Source: Mycobacterium attenuatum
GTDB taxonomy: Bacteria; Actinomycetota; Actinomycetes; Mycobacteriales; Mycobacteriaceae
Length of the DNA: 64,000 nucleotides
Assembly (NCBI RefSeq): GCF_900566085.1
Contig: NZ_UPHT01000150.1
Span: 52,217 to 116,216 of the forward strand
Reading direction: 5' to 3'
Made by a program: the position numbers and the translations under genes. Within the stretch, counting starts at the first letter, position 1. Each line of letters opens with the position of its first letter. The notes under the pieces are model-generated. The model did not search any database, had not been told where the DNA came from, and was given only the letters and a program-made list of their open reading frames with translations. Below, one piece after another: positions 27,779-36,015 of this stretch.

Positions 27779-27986
27779 TGGAATACCGTACTCACGGCGG
27801 CGCGTCCCGGCTTGCTCCGCAACCCGCCGGCCGCCTAACAGCTTCGCCGGCCGGGCGCGCAGACCGGAATGGGCGCGGCCACCGCCGCCGCTGACGTCGT
27901 TGACCCGACGCGCCGGCTGAGCCGCCGATGAGCAGACCAGGGCGACGACGTCCGGATGGCTAGTCAGCACTCGCCGCTTCCCCTGG

Positions 27987-29438
27987 TCAGCGGACCCGGC
28001 ACGGCGGGTCCAGCTGGGACCGAAGGGTGTGGTTGGCCGCTGCCGAGGCGGACCGGCGCAGCGCGCGGGCCAGCGGCAGACACAGCGCCGCCCCGATCAG
28101 ACCTACCGTCGCCGTGACGACCGCCACCAGACGATGACCGCCATGAATCAGGCTGTAGGAGGCGATGATTGGCGCTATCACTGAGGCGATGGCCAGCGTC
28201 ATGGACCAGATGCCGTGGTAGCGACCACCATTGGCGGGCGGGGCGATCCGGTGCACGACGCCCGCGGCAATCACGAACCAGGCGATCTCGCCCGGGGTGC
28301 AGATAGCCGTAGCGACGGTGAAGCCGAGGGTGGTGTGGGCGAGCGCGGCGCCCGACATGCTCAGCGCCGTCCACACTCCGGCAACGGCCAGGATGTCGAG
28401 CCGGGGACGGAAGCGGGTCGCCGCCTTTCGTCCCAGCCATGGTGTCATCACCGGGGTCAGACCGATACCAGCGACGGCGTTGGCCAGTTGCGCCCAGCCG
28501 AATTCGTCTGCGCCCAAACCGCTGTCGGCCATCAGCATGGGGACCGCTGCATAAAGACCACGCACCGCCGTCAGCGTTGCCAGGCTGGACGCGAACAACA
28601 GAACCAGCCGGGCATCCGAAAACGCGCCGCGGTAGCCGACGTCAGCACGCTGAGCCATGGGCTCGGTGACCGCTCGGCGAGCGTTCCCGGCGGGGATGCA
28701 GCAGGCTGCCAGCAGCGCCAGCAGCGCGCACGCAGCGGCGTTGATCCAAAACAGCACCGGCACGCCCGACCAGCCGGCGAGCAGACCCCCCACACCGCCG
28801 GTGATCGCCCGGCCAATGCTGACGATCCAGCCGAAGCGCCAGGCGTCGATCTTCGCGCGCAGCCGCGGGTCCGGCACCAACTCGGCGATCGCGGAGCCCA
28901 ACACCGGGCGCGGCGCGTCGTAGACCACGCCGGTGACCAGCGCTCCGATCAGCAGTGCCGGCACGCTGCGGGCCTGGGCCATGAGCGCCAGCACCGTGGC
29001 AGCGACCAGCATGGTCGACGCCAGCGTCGCGCGCGGCCCGGTATGGTCCGCCAGCCAGCCACAGCCCAGTTGACCCACGGCCCAGCCGACTCCGAAGGCG
29101 GCCAGGACTGCGCCCACAGCGCCCGCGGCGTACCCCCGCCCGGCCACGTGAAACGCCATGAACGGATAGGCGAACCCGGCCGCGCGCACCACCAGGTTGC
29201 CACCCAGCAGCAGCCAAATGACGCCGGGATATCCATGCTGGCGGGACGAGTGAAACCGGGACGAGTGAAACCGGGACGAGTGAAACCGGGACGAGTGAAA
29301 CGACGTGTGTCGCCCACTGCCATACCGGCCCCCAATGGCGGCGACCGTTCGCAGTCGCTGAAAAGCCTTAGGGAGATCAACCTCCGGGCCCGAACCGAGC
29401 ACCGGTTCGCTGCCTGCGGTGGCCGCGGTCGTCGTCAC
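27987..29438 (-). CDS. MFS transporter with an FHSSR-repeat N-terminus
   Basis: About 483 residues from GTG 29438; the further upstream open frame runs into the PPE remnant. Roughly twelve membrane segments with the MFS loop GWLADHTGPRA. Residues ~46-65 before the first helix are four FHSSR repeats encoded by a 15-bp tandem repeat. It is in the position and orientation of Rv0842 of M. tuberculosis (from memory). The repeat puts a charged, His-rich cytoplasmic tail in front of helix 1. A later start is possible if the repeat is untranslated. Substrate unknown. Confidence 0.82.
   Translation of the reverse strand: MTTTAATAGSEPVLGSGPEVDLPKAFQRLRTVAAIGGRYGSGRHTSFHSSRFHSSRFHSSRFHSSRQHGYPGVIWLLLGGNLVVRAAGFAYPFMAFHVAGRGYAAGAVGAVLAAFGVGWAVGQLGCGWLADHTGPRATLASTMLVAATVLALMAQARSVPALLIGALVTGVVYDAPRPVLGSAIAELVPDPRLRAKIDAWRFGWIVSIGRAITGGVGGLLAGWSGVPVLFWINAAACALLALLAACCIPAGNARRAVTEPMAQRADVGYRGAFSDARLVLLFASSLATLTAVRGLYAAVPMLMADSGLGADEFGWAQLANAVAGIGLTPVMTPWLGRKAATRFRPRLDILAVAGVWTALSMSGAALAHTTLGFTVATAICTPGEIAWFVIAAGVVHRIAPPANGGRYHGIWSMTLAIASVIAPIIASYSLIHGGHRLVAVVTATVGLIGAALCLPLARALRRSASAAANHTLRSQLDPPCRVR
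29243..29302. repeat. 15-bp tandem repeat, four copies
   Basis: Four head-to-tail copies of GGGACGAGTGAAACC, the last differing in its final base. In the minus-strand MFS frame each copy encodes FHSSR. The copy number is likely variable between strains. Confidence 0.92.
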
Positions 29439-29454
29439 AGTTGAACGGTAGAAA

Positions 29455-29942
29455 TGATCACGCCGCGACAACTCCGCTGATCGGCTCCAATACCGGCGCG
29501 ACCTGCGTCCGCTGATCGGCGGACAAGGCCAGCCTCGGGGGCCGCGATCGCCGGCGAGTTCTGGCCGAGCAGGTTCGTGGCGATCAGAACCGTCAGCTGC
29601 GCACGGTTGGCTGCCACGAATGCCGGATGAACCGTCATCGCGCGGGCGCACTCGTAGGCGACGGCCGCGGCCGCGGCTTGTCCGGCGGCCCGCTCAGCCC
29701 GGGCAGCGCCGGCTTTCAGCCAGGCCACACAGAAGGTGGCCGCAGCGCCCATCCTGGTCGTGCTGGCGCCGAGCCAGGACCCGCCGATCAGGCCGATGAT
29801 CACGGACTCGACGGCGGTTGCGAGGGTGGTCGACTCCATGGCCAGTTCGTCCCACGCGCCGGGGGCGGCCAGCATCGATCCTGCCCGGCCCGGCGTAGAT
29901 GCGCCCGGGATCGACTTCGGGCGGCAGCACCCCGTGCACCAT
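29455..29942 (-). pseudogene. Frameshifted and truncated PPE gene
   Basis: The PPE start MVHGVLPPEVDPGRIYAGPG is coded from 29942. Near 29885 the frame shifts, and the PPE domain goes on in another frame as SMLAAPGAWDELAMESTT...GGSWLGASTTRM...TVHPAFVAANRAQL...NLLGQNSPAIAA. After that (about 29540) the sequence no longer looks like PPE (expected AD-Y-xEMWAQD) and soon ends. It lies 17 bp downstream of an intact PE gene, as in PE/PPE operons. The function is almost surely lost. Confidence 0.88.
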
Positions 29943-29959
29943 CGCCGCGGATTCCGCCG

Positions 29960-30259
29960 TTAGCGGGCTGCTATCGCGTTGGCCGCCTCGGTTGCCGCAT
30001 AGGAACCGGCGCTGGCTCCGAGAGTGGTCACAAAGCGCTCGTGGATGGCTGCGGCCTGCGCGCTGACTGCTTCGTAGAGGGCGCCGTGGGCAGCGAAGTG
30101 CGCGGCTGTCAACGCCGACACCTCGTCGGCGGCGGCCGGCATAACACCGGTGATGGGAGCTATCGCGGCGGCATTGCTCGCGTCCATCGAGCTACCGATC
30201 GACTGCAGGGCCCCCGCTGCCGAGATCAGCGCCTCGGGCTCACTAGTCACGAACGACAT
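29960..30259 (-). CDS. PE family protein
   Basis: 99 residues from ATG 30259: MSFVTSEPEALISAAGALQSIGSSMDAS... with two helices and the YAATEAANA end, close to the YxxxD/E secretion motif (SYAATEAANA). PE proteins form heterodimers with a PPE partner and leave through an ESX system. Its own partner gene downstream is broken, so it must pair elsewhere or be non-functional. Confidence 0.92.
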   Translation of the reverse strand: MSFVTSEPEALISAAGALQSIGSSMDASNAAAIAPITGVMPAAADEVSALTAAHFAAHGALYEAVSAQAAAIHERFVTTLGASAGSYAATEAANAIAAR

Positions 30260-30385
30260 GAGACAACAATGCCGTGGCGCCCCGTCGATGTCTGTCGGGC
30301 GAGCGGGCACTTTGCTGGCGGAATCATGCTGTCCACCGATCGACGGATGCGGTGTCCTCCGTCCGGGGCGATGGGTCGGACGCGA

Positions 30386-31279
30386 TCAGGGCTCCCGGTC
30401 CTGTTGGGTGGACGGGGCCAGCAACCGCTCGGCGGCGGTATACGGGTCGTCGCGGCCGTCGACCACCGACTCGGCGAGCCGATCGAGGTCGGTTCGGGCC
30501 CGTAGCCGGGTGTGGGCCAATGACAGGATCTGCGCCCGCGCGCGGGCCAGCCGGCGTGCCCGGCTGTCGCTGCGATGATGCGCGTCGATCGCGGCCACCA
30601 ACTCCGCGACACCTTCACCGCGCGCGGCCGCGAGTTTGACTATGGGAGCGTCGGTTTCAGCCCGCAGGTCCCGCACGGTCTGCTCGGCGCCGTCTCGGTC
30701 GGCCTTGTTCACCGCCACGACGTCGGCGACTTCCAGCAGACCCGCTTTGGCAGCCTGCACCGCATCACCCATGCCGGGGTTGAGGATGACGACGGTCGGG
30801 TCGGCGACGGCGGCGATCTCGATCTCCGATTGGCCCACGCCGACGGTTTCAGCCAGGACGACGTCGTAACCGATGGTTTGCAACAGTCGGATGGCGGCGG
30901 GAACGGCGGCGGCCAGACCACCGAGATGGCCGCGACTGGCGACCGAGCGAATCAGTACGTCAGAGTCGTTGATATGCGCGGTCATTCGGATGCGATCGCC
31001 GAGCAGGGCTCCGCCGCTGAACGGTGACGACGGGTCCACGGCCAGTACCGCCACCCGACAGCCACGCTCCCGGTACACGCTGACCAGGGCAGCGATCGTC
31101 GTCGATTTTCCGGCGCCCGGCGGTCCGGTGATGCCGACGACGCGCATTGCGGACACCGGCGCCGGACCCAGGGCGGTCAATACCTCGTCACGCCGGTCAC
31201 TTTCGACCAGGCTCAGCAACCGACCTGCTGCGCGGAAAGAGCCGTTGCGCGCCCGGTCAATCAGATCGGCGATGTCCAT
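30386..31279 (-). CDS. meaB: MeaB/ArgK GTPase, chaperone of B12 acyl-CoA mutase
   Basis: 297 residues. P-loop GPPGAGKST near residue 52, then DPSSPFSGGALLGDRIRM, the MeaB-typical ETVGVGQSE, and VVAVNKAD as the guanine-binding NKxD. MeaB protects and reloads adenosylcobalamin mutases in a GTP-dependent way. The mutase it would serve lies about 18 kb away (48194-50196). It is 25 bp downstream of the thiolase gene and likely in one transcript. Confidence 0.93.
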   Translation of the reverse strand: MDIADLIDRARNGSFRAAGRLLSLVESDRRDEVLTALGPAPVSAMRVVGITGPPGAGKSTTIAALVSVYRERGCRVAVLAVDPSSPFSGGALLGDRIRMTAHINDSDVLIRSVASRGHLGGLAAAVPAAIRLLQTIGYDVVLAETVGVGQSEIEIAAVADPTVVILNPGMGDAVQAAKAGLLEVADVVAVNKADRDGAEQTVRDLRAETDAPIVKLAAARGEGVAELVAAIDAHHRSDSRARRLARARAQILSLAHTRLRARTDLDRLAESVVDGRDDPYTAAERLLAPSTQQDREP

Positions 31280-31304
31280 GAGCGTTAGGGCGCGTTATGG
31301 CGCG

Positions 31305-32456
31305 TTATGGCGCTGCGACCTCAATGACCGTCGCCGAGCCCATGCCGCCGCCGGCGCACATGGCCGCGACGCCGATACCGCCGCCGCGGCGGCGCAGTTC
31401 ATACACCAGCGTCACGAGCATTCGTGCGCCGGTTGCCGCCACCGGATGCCCGAGCGAGCAGCCGCTGCCGCTGACGTTGACCCGGTCCGGGTCCAGGTCG
31501 AGCATCTTCACGGTGGCCACACACATCGACGCGAACGCTTCGTTGACCTCGAACAGACCCACGTCGGATGTCGAAAGCCCAGCTCGGTCAAGTGCTTTCG
31601 GTATCACCTCGACAGGCGCCAAGCCGGTGGCCGCAGGGTCCACGCCGACCGACGCCCAGGACATGATGCGGGCCAGGGCGGGTAGTCCCAGCCGGTCACT
31701 GTGGCGGTCGCCGGCGATGGTCAGCACCGCGGCGCCGTCGTTGGCGCCGCAGGCATTACCCGCGGTGATCGAGAAGCCTTCGATTTCGGGATGCAATGGC
31801 TTGAGCGCGGCCAGCTTTTCTAAGGTGGTGTCGCGGCGTGGATGTTCATCGACCGAGAACAGCCCGTGCGGCGTCTCGATAGGCACGATCTCTTCCTTGA
31901 ACCGGCCTTCGTCGATCGCGGCGATCGCATTGCGGTGTGACCGCAGCGCCCACGCGTCCATCTCCTCGCGGGTGACGCCGGCCTTGACCGCGGCGTTCCA
32001 CCCCACGGTGATGGACATGTCCAAGTTGGGTGCGTCCGGCCGGTCGGGATGGGTCGGCGGGAACCAGTCGACCCATTCGCCGCCGGCCAGCATCCGCGCC
32101 CGCGGAGAGGTGGAGGCCGAATTCACGCCCCCGGCGATGACGAGCTGGTCCATCCCCGCGCGCACACTGGCCGCAGCACTTTGCACCGCGGCCTGCCCGG
32201 CGGCGCAGTGGCGATTGTTCGCCAAACCGGGCACTTGGGTCAGGCCGGCGGTGATGGCCGCGTGCCGGGCGATCACGCCGCCGCCGTAGAGCCCCTCACC
32301 CAAGATGACGTCGTCGACCAGGGCAGAGTCCAAACCGGCCGCGGCCTCGCTGACCACGTGGTGGGCCAGGTCGAAAGCGCTGGTGTCGCGCAATGTTCCT
32401 TTGCGAGCGGTGCCGATGGGAGTGCGCAGGGCGGACACGATGACGGCTTCGGGCAC
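31305..32456 (-). CDS. Thiolase (acetyl-CoA acetyltransferase family)
   Basis: 383 residues from GTG 32456, with GGAG upstream. The acyl-accepting Cys is in NNRHCAAGQAAVQS (about residue 84); the other catalytic blocks are NEAFASM, CSLGHPVAATGAR and CAGGGMG. It makes or cleaves beta-ketoacyl-CoA. A GAGAA-N5-TTCTC dyad lies 35 bp upstream. It is co-oriented with meaB, which suggests a pathway leading to propionyl- or methylmalonyl-CoA type products. Confidence 0.92.
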   Translation of the reverse strand: MPEAVIVSALRTPIGTARKGTLRDTSAFDLAHHVVSEAAAGLDSALVDDVILGEGLYGGGVIARHAAITAGLTQVPGLANNRHCAAGQAAVQSAAASVRAGMDQLVIAGGVNSASTSPRARMLAGGEWVDWFPPTHPDRPDAPNLDMSITVGWNAAVKAGVTREEMDAWALRSHRNAIAAIDEGRFKEEIVPIETPHGLFSVDEHPRRDTTLEKLAALKPLHPEIEGFSITAGNACGANDGAAVLTIAGDRHSDRLGLPALARIMSWASVGVDPAATGLAPVEVIPKALDRAGLSTSDVGLFEVNEAFASMCVATVKMLDLDPDRVNVSGSGCSLGHPVAATGARMLVTLVYELRRRGGGIGVAAMCAGGGMGSATVIEVAAP

Positions 32457-32490
32457 AGGTCTTCTCCATCCATAGGGTCCACGGGGTTGC

Positions 32491-32505
32491 GAGAACACTA
32501 TTCTC
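32491..32505. promoter_or_regulatory. GAGAA-N5-TTCTC operator candidate upstream of thiolase
   Basis: Inverted repeat GAGAA-CACTA-TTCTC, 35 bp before the thiolase start. On the opposite strand it reads GAGAATAGTGTTCTC, which shares GAGAATA...TTCTC with the site at 39442-39456. A TetR-type repressor is plausible; none is encoded beside it. Confidence 0.6.
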
Positions 32506-32683
32506 TCAGTTCGAGAGGACGAGTTGCAAGGACGCTCGGTGGGGCCGCCAGGACTCTGCAAGCGTATGCAGCCGGGAATCAATTTGGCGCGCAGCCTGGT
32601 GTGCTGGCACAGCGTTGCGACTGCCAAGCACCATCGAAGAGCGGCAGAGCAGACAATGCGAAACAACCCGTCAAGGAGAAACA

Positions 32684-32941
32684 ATGCTCACCAAAGCCAT
32701 GGTCAGTGCGGCCGTCATGCTCGGCGCCGCGGTTGGGGTGGCAGCACCCGCCATGGCGGATCCGTCCACCAGCCCGTCCGACAGCATTGGCTCCTTGGCA
32801 CTCAATTGTGACGACAACGCGATCTGCCCACCCGTCGGCTCAGGCAACGCGCCGACGGTCAATCCGCAGCAGCTGACCCAGGCAATCAAAAACGGCTTCG
32901 CCGGCCCGAGCGATTTCTCTGATCTGCAAGGCCGGCAGTAA
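32684..32941 (+). CDS. Small secreted protein, paralogue A
   Basis: 85 residues from ATG 32684 behind AAGGAG. Signal peptide with an alanine-rich core ending at PAMADPS (likely cut after AMA). The mature part is DPSTSPSDSIGSLALNCDD..., with two Cys, then PPVGSGNAPTVNPQQLTQAI KNGF and SDFSDLQG. A paralogue lies on the opposite strand at 33678-33944. I do not recognise a characterised family. Two conserved cysteines and a common ~30-residue end suggest a small disulfide-bonded exported protein. Confidence 0.85.
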   Translation: MLTKAMVSAAVMLGAAVGVAAPAMADPSTSPSDSIGSLALNCDDNAICPPVGSGNAPTVNPQQLTQAIKNGFAGPSDFSDLQGRQ

Positions 32942-33007
32942 TTCAAGGGCTTGCTGCGCACATAACAGGCCATCGCTGAACTTATTGCGCGGCCGAGGGT
33001 CGTGCCG

Positions 33008-33448
33008 CTATGCCGCCGACGCCGCCGATTCGAGCCGTTCCTCCAACCCCGGCGGTCCGTAGTAATGCACCGCGACTTTGATCAAACTGACAGCCATCTG
33101 CGGAGTCCAGCCCGGATTGTCCTTGATGATCTTGTTGGCCATGACCGTGACCCCCTTCATCGTGGGGTGACCGGCCAGGTAATCAGCTATGACATGACCG
33201 ATCCGGATCGCGTTTCCGGGTTCGTTATATGTGAGATTGCGGCGGTCCAGGTCCGTGATGTACATCCGGTCACAGTCCGCGAGGTCGAAACCGCGACTTT
33301 CACACGCGGTGCCCTCGGCGCGGGCCAGCGGCACTACCGACGGCGTCACCAGAAGCGATGCCAGCACAATGGTCATCGCCAGCAGAATCTTGGTGAAGCT
33401 TCTTAATAGACCCACATCACTACCTTGGCTCATCGAGCACGCTGCCAT
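33008..33448 (-). CDS. Secreted DUF732-like protein
   Basis: 146 residues from ATG 33448, with GGAGGGG seven bases upstream. A hydrophobic signal (ILLAMTIVLASLLV) ends near LARAEGTAC. The mature part has a Cys pair (ACESRGFDLADC) and the helical pattern of the mycobacterial DUF732 family (MYITDLDRRNLTY...AIRIGHVIADYLAGHP...). The usual second Cys pair of DUF732 is not obvious. It lies between two paralogous small secreted genes. Function unknown. Confidence 0.75.
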   Translation of the reverse strand: MAACSMSQGSDVGLLRSFTKILLAMTIVLASLLVTPSVVPLARAEGTACESRGFDLADCDRMYITDLDRRNLTYNEPGNAIRIGHVIADYLAGHPTMKGVTVMANKIIKDNPGWTPQMAVSLIKVAVHYYGPPGLEERLESAASAA

Positions 33449-33530
33449 TTTCCGTTCCCCTCCCTCGCGACCCGGCTCGTCAAAGTCGAGTCCACTCGAA
33501 TCGACTTTTCCGCTTGAGCGAGATCTCCGA

Positions 33531-33550
33531 CTAGGGTCTTTGGGCCTTGG
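33531..33550. promoter_or_regulatory. Shared CTAGGGTCTTTGG element, copy 1
   Basis: CTAGGGTCTTTGGGCCTTGG, about 80 bp upstream of the DUF732-like gene, with CGACTTT 29 bp before it. The same layout recurs at 34163. The partial GGG...CCC dyad resembles a DosR box but is a weak match. Confidence 0.4.
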
Positions 33551-33677
33551 CGGTTTGGTCAGAAAAAAGATCCCCTGTCCGGACGGTCACAACGTCAGAA
33601 CTCGGCCTGTCCCGCCGCGAAAATTCTTTAACAATCTCTGGAAATGTTGGGAAATCAGGCATTACGCCCGGTTCGGA

Positions 33678-33944
33678 TTACCGCTGGCCTTGCGTATCGG
33701 AGAAATCGCTGGGAGCAGCGAAACCGTTCTTGATTGCCTGGGTCAGCTGTTGCGGATTGATCGTCGGCGCATTACCGGAACCCACTGGTGGGCATTCCGT
33801 GTTGTCGGGACACGTGAGCGCCAACGGGCCGATACCGTCGGCCGGGCCGGTGGGGCTGGTGGACGGGTCGGCCGCGGCGGGCGCTGCCACTCCGGCCGCG
33901 GCGCCGAGCACTATGGCCGCACTGAGCAGGATTTTATTGACCAT
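33678..33944 (-). CDS. Small secreted protein, paralogue B
   Basis: 88 residues from ATG 33944 behind GAGGAGAAG. Signal peptide ending PAAADPS, then a mature part with TCPDNTECPP, VGSGNAPTINPQQLTQAI and SDFSDTQGQR. It is closely related to the protein at 32684-32941 and in the opposite orientation, so the two genes bracket the DUF732-like gene. Function unknown. Confidence 0.85.
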   Translation of the reverse strand: MVNKILLSAAIVLGAAAGVAAPAAADPSTSPTGPADGIGPLALTCPDNTECPPVGSGNAPTINPQQLTQAIKNGFAAPSDFSDTQGQR

Positions 33945-34316
33945 GACTTCTCCTCGTCTGTTGAGTGAAACTGTACGCGGTTTCGGATTGCCGCAGTCAC
34001 GGTGCGCTTATCCGAAAAATGAGTTATTTAATTACTTTTCGCCCCCCGACGTGCCCAATCCGGGAAAAGGCGGCTGGCTACGACGAGCAAACTCCATTGC
34101 CATCTTTCGCAGGATCGACGCTGTGTACTCGACTCGACTTTGCCCGTAACGACAACGGCCGGCTAGGGTCTTTGGCCCTCCGGTAGCTGGGACAGATGGG
34201 AAGCCGACGACGGATCGGTGGCCTGCAGCGCCATGGTCGCGGGGCGCCCTACCGAGCCATCGAAGACTTATTCGGGTCGGCCAGCACGACGGCTGTCCCG
34301 ATGGTTGGCTAGTGGC
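33945..34316. other. Intergenic region without a convincing gene
   Basis: 372 bp, with a patch of lower GC (ATTTAATTACTTTTCG near 34025) and the second CTAGGGTCTTTGG element. It must hold the promoters of the divergent small secreted gene and the peptidase. I see no ORF with homology. Confidence 0.6.
34163..34182. promoter_or_regulatory. Shared CTAGGGTCTTTGG element, copy 2
   Basis: CTAGGGTCTTTGGCCCTCCG, with CGACTTT 28 bp before it, as at 33531. It lies upstream of the iminopeptidase (start 34317). Confidence 0.4.
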
Positions 34317-35207
34317 ATGACTCGACCTGAGGGGACGATCGCGGTGCCCGGCGGAAACGTGTGGTTCACGCGGGTCGGCGGCGGACCCGGCCTTCCGCTG
34401 CTAGTGGTGCACGGCGGTCCGGGCTTGCCGCACTACTACTTGAGCTCGCTGAAGCGGCTGGCACACGAGCGGGAGGTCGTCTTCTGGGATCAACTCGGCT
34501 GTGGCAACTCCGAATGTCCGTCGAATGCGCAACTGTGGACAATGCAGCGCTCGGTGGCCGAAATGGACGCCGTGGTGCAAGCATTGGGACTCAACGCCTT
34601 TCATATCTTCGGCAACTCATGGGGCGGGATGCTCGCCCAGCAGTATGTGCTTGACGTGCCATCCGGCGCGGTGAGCTTGACCATCTCGAACAGCACCGCG
34701 TCCATACCGCAGTTCGCCGACCACGTCGCCCAGTTGAAGTCCCAGTTGGACCCGGCCACCCAAGCCGCCATTGACCACCATGAAGCCGCAGGCACCACAC
34801 ATTCGGCCGAATACCAGGCCGCGATCACCACCTGGAACGAGACATTTCTGTGCCGCACCCGGCCCTGGCCCGGCGAGCTCTACCAAGCATTCCAGAACAC
34901 CGGTGCGGAGATCTTCGAAACGATGTTCGGCCCCAGCGACTTTCACATCGTCGGGACCATTCGGAGCTGGAACATCGTCGATCGGTTAGCGCAGATCACG
35001 TTGCCCACACTGCTGCTCGCCGGCAAGTATGACGAATGCTCGCCGGAACACATGCGCGACATGCACCGCCGCATTGCCGGTTCGCGGTTCGAGTTCTTCG
35101 AGCGCAGCGCACACCTGCCGTTCATCGAGGAACCGGAGCGCTTCGACGCGGTGATGCGCGACTTCTTGCGGCAACATGACGGCGGCGGCCCCCCCGTGCG
35201 AGCGTAG
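34317..35207 (+). CDS. Prolyl iminopeptidase-like alpha/beta hydrolase (S33)
   Basis: 296 residues from ATG 34317; the frame further upstream has no family match. HGGPGLPHYY is the S33 oxyanion motif, WDQLGCGNSE follows, GNSWGG is the nucleophile elbow, the acid is in LAGKYDECSP and the His in ERSAHLPFIE. It releases N-terminal proline or hydrolyses related amides/esters. No signal peptide, so it is probably cytosolic. Confidence 0.9.
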   Translation: MTRPEGTIAVPGGNVWFTRVGGGPGLPLLVVHGGPGLPHYYLSSLKRLAHEREVVFWDQLGCGNSECPSNAQLWTMQRSVAEMDAVVQALGLNAFHIFGNSWGGMLAQQYVLDVPSGAVSLTISNSTASIPQFADHVAQLKSQLDPATQAAIDHHEAAGTTHSAEYQAAITTWNETFLCRTRPWPGELYQAFQNTGAEIFETMFGPSDFHIVGTIRSWNIVDRLAQITLPTLLLAGKYDECSPEHMRDMHRRIAGSRFEFFERSAHLPFIEEPERFDAVMRDFLRQHDGGGPPVRA

Positions 35208-35246
35208 TGCTGCGGCCGAAACTGGCCCGAAATGTCGCTGCGCTCG

Positions 35247-36014
35247 TTAGTTCTTGCCCACGGTCAGGTTGGTGATGATCGAGCGGAAGTCCTCGGTGGT
35301 GAAGGATTGGTGTTCGGCCGAAAGGGCATAGTCCAAGCTGGCCAACACGGCTCGTTCGAGATGGATGTTGAGTACCCGCTTGGTACTTTCGACGGCTTGC
35401 TGGGGCAACTCCATGATGCGCTGGGCACAGGCAACCGCCTCGGCTACCGGGTCGGCGACCACGTGGTTGGCCAGCCCGAGCTCGACGGCCCGCTGAGCGC
35501 GAATTCGGGTACCTGTCAACGCATATTCCTTAGCCAGCATCAGGCTGATGTGCAGTGGCCAGGTCAGTGGACCTCCGTCGGCGGCCACCAATCCCACCTG
35601 CACATGCGGGTCGGCCAGGTAGGCGTCTTCGGCGATGTAGACGATGTCGCTCAGTGCGACCAAGCTGCAGCCGAGCCCGACGGCCGGGCCGTTGACCGCT
35701 GCCACCACCGGTACTCGGCAGCGTGCCATACCCAGCACGATGTCACGGCCATGGGCAATGGTTTTGGCGCGCAGGTCCGCGTCGTGGGCCAATTCGGCCA
35801 GATACGCGAAGTCACCGCCGGCCGAGAACGCCCGGCCGCTGCCGGTGAGAACCGCAGCCCGGGCAGTGCGGTCGTCACTCAATCGCGGCCACAGCTGCGC
35901 GAGCCCCACATGAAGATTGTCGTTGACGGCGTTGAGGGCATTCGGGCGGTTCAGGGTGATGATGCGCAACGCCCCGTCGGCACGAACGTCGATTTCTGCT
36001 GGCATGTCGTACAT
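35247..36014 (-). CDS. Enoyl-CoA hydratase/isomerase family
   Basis: 255 residues. Crotonase oxyanion blocks RAFSAGGDFAYLAEL and NGPAVGLGCSLVALSD. The catalytic Glu pair is altered: the second position falls in GLVAADGG, so hydratase activity is not certain. Last gene of a minus-strand unit with two FadE genes and a CoA ligase. It starts 1 bp before the end of the upstream FadE. Confidence 0.9.
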   Translation of the reverse strand: MYDMPAEIDVRADGALRIITLNRPNALNAVNDNLHVGLAQLWPRLSDDRTARAAVLTGSGRAFSAGGDFAYLAELAHDADLRAKTIAHGRDIVLGMARCRVPVVAAVNGPAVGLGCSLVALSDIVYIAEDAYLADPHVQVGLVAADGGPLTWPLHISLMLAKEYALTGTRIRAQRAVELGLANHVVADPVAEAVACAQRIMELPQQAVESTKRVLNIHLERAVLASLDYALSAEHQSFTTEDFRSIITNLTVGKN

Positions 36015-36015
36015 T

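Noticed and set aside
32491..32505. KstR site
   Set aside because: KstR sites have a 14-bp TnnAACnnGTTnnA layout; this dyad is 15 bp with a different centre.
33531..33550. True DosR box
   Set aside because: Only about 10 of 14 core positions fit and the centre is shifted, so I call it only a shared element.
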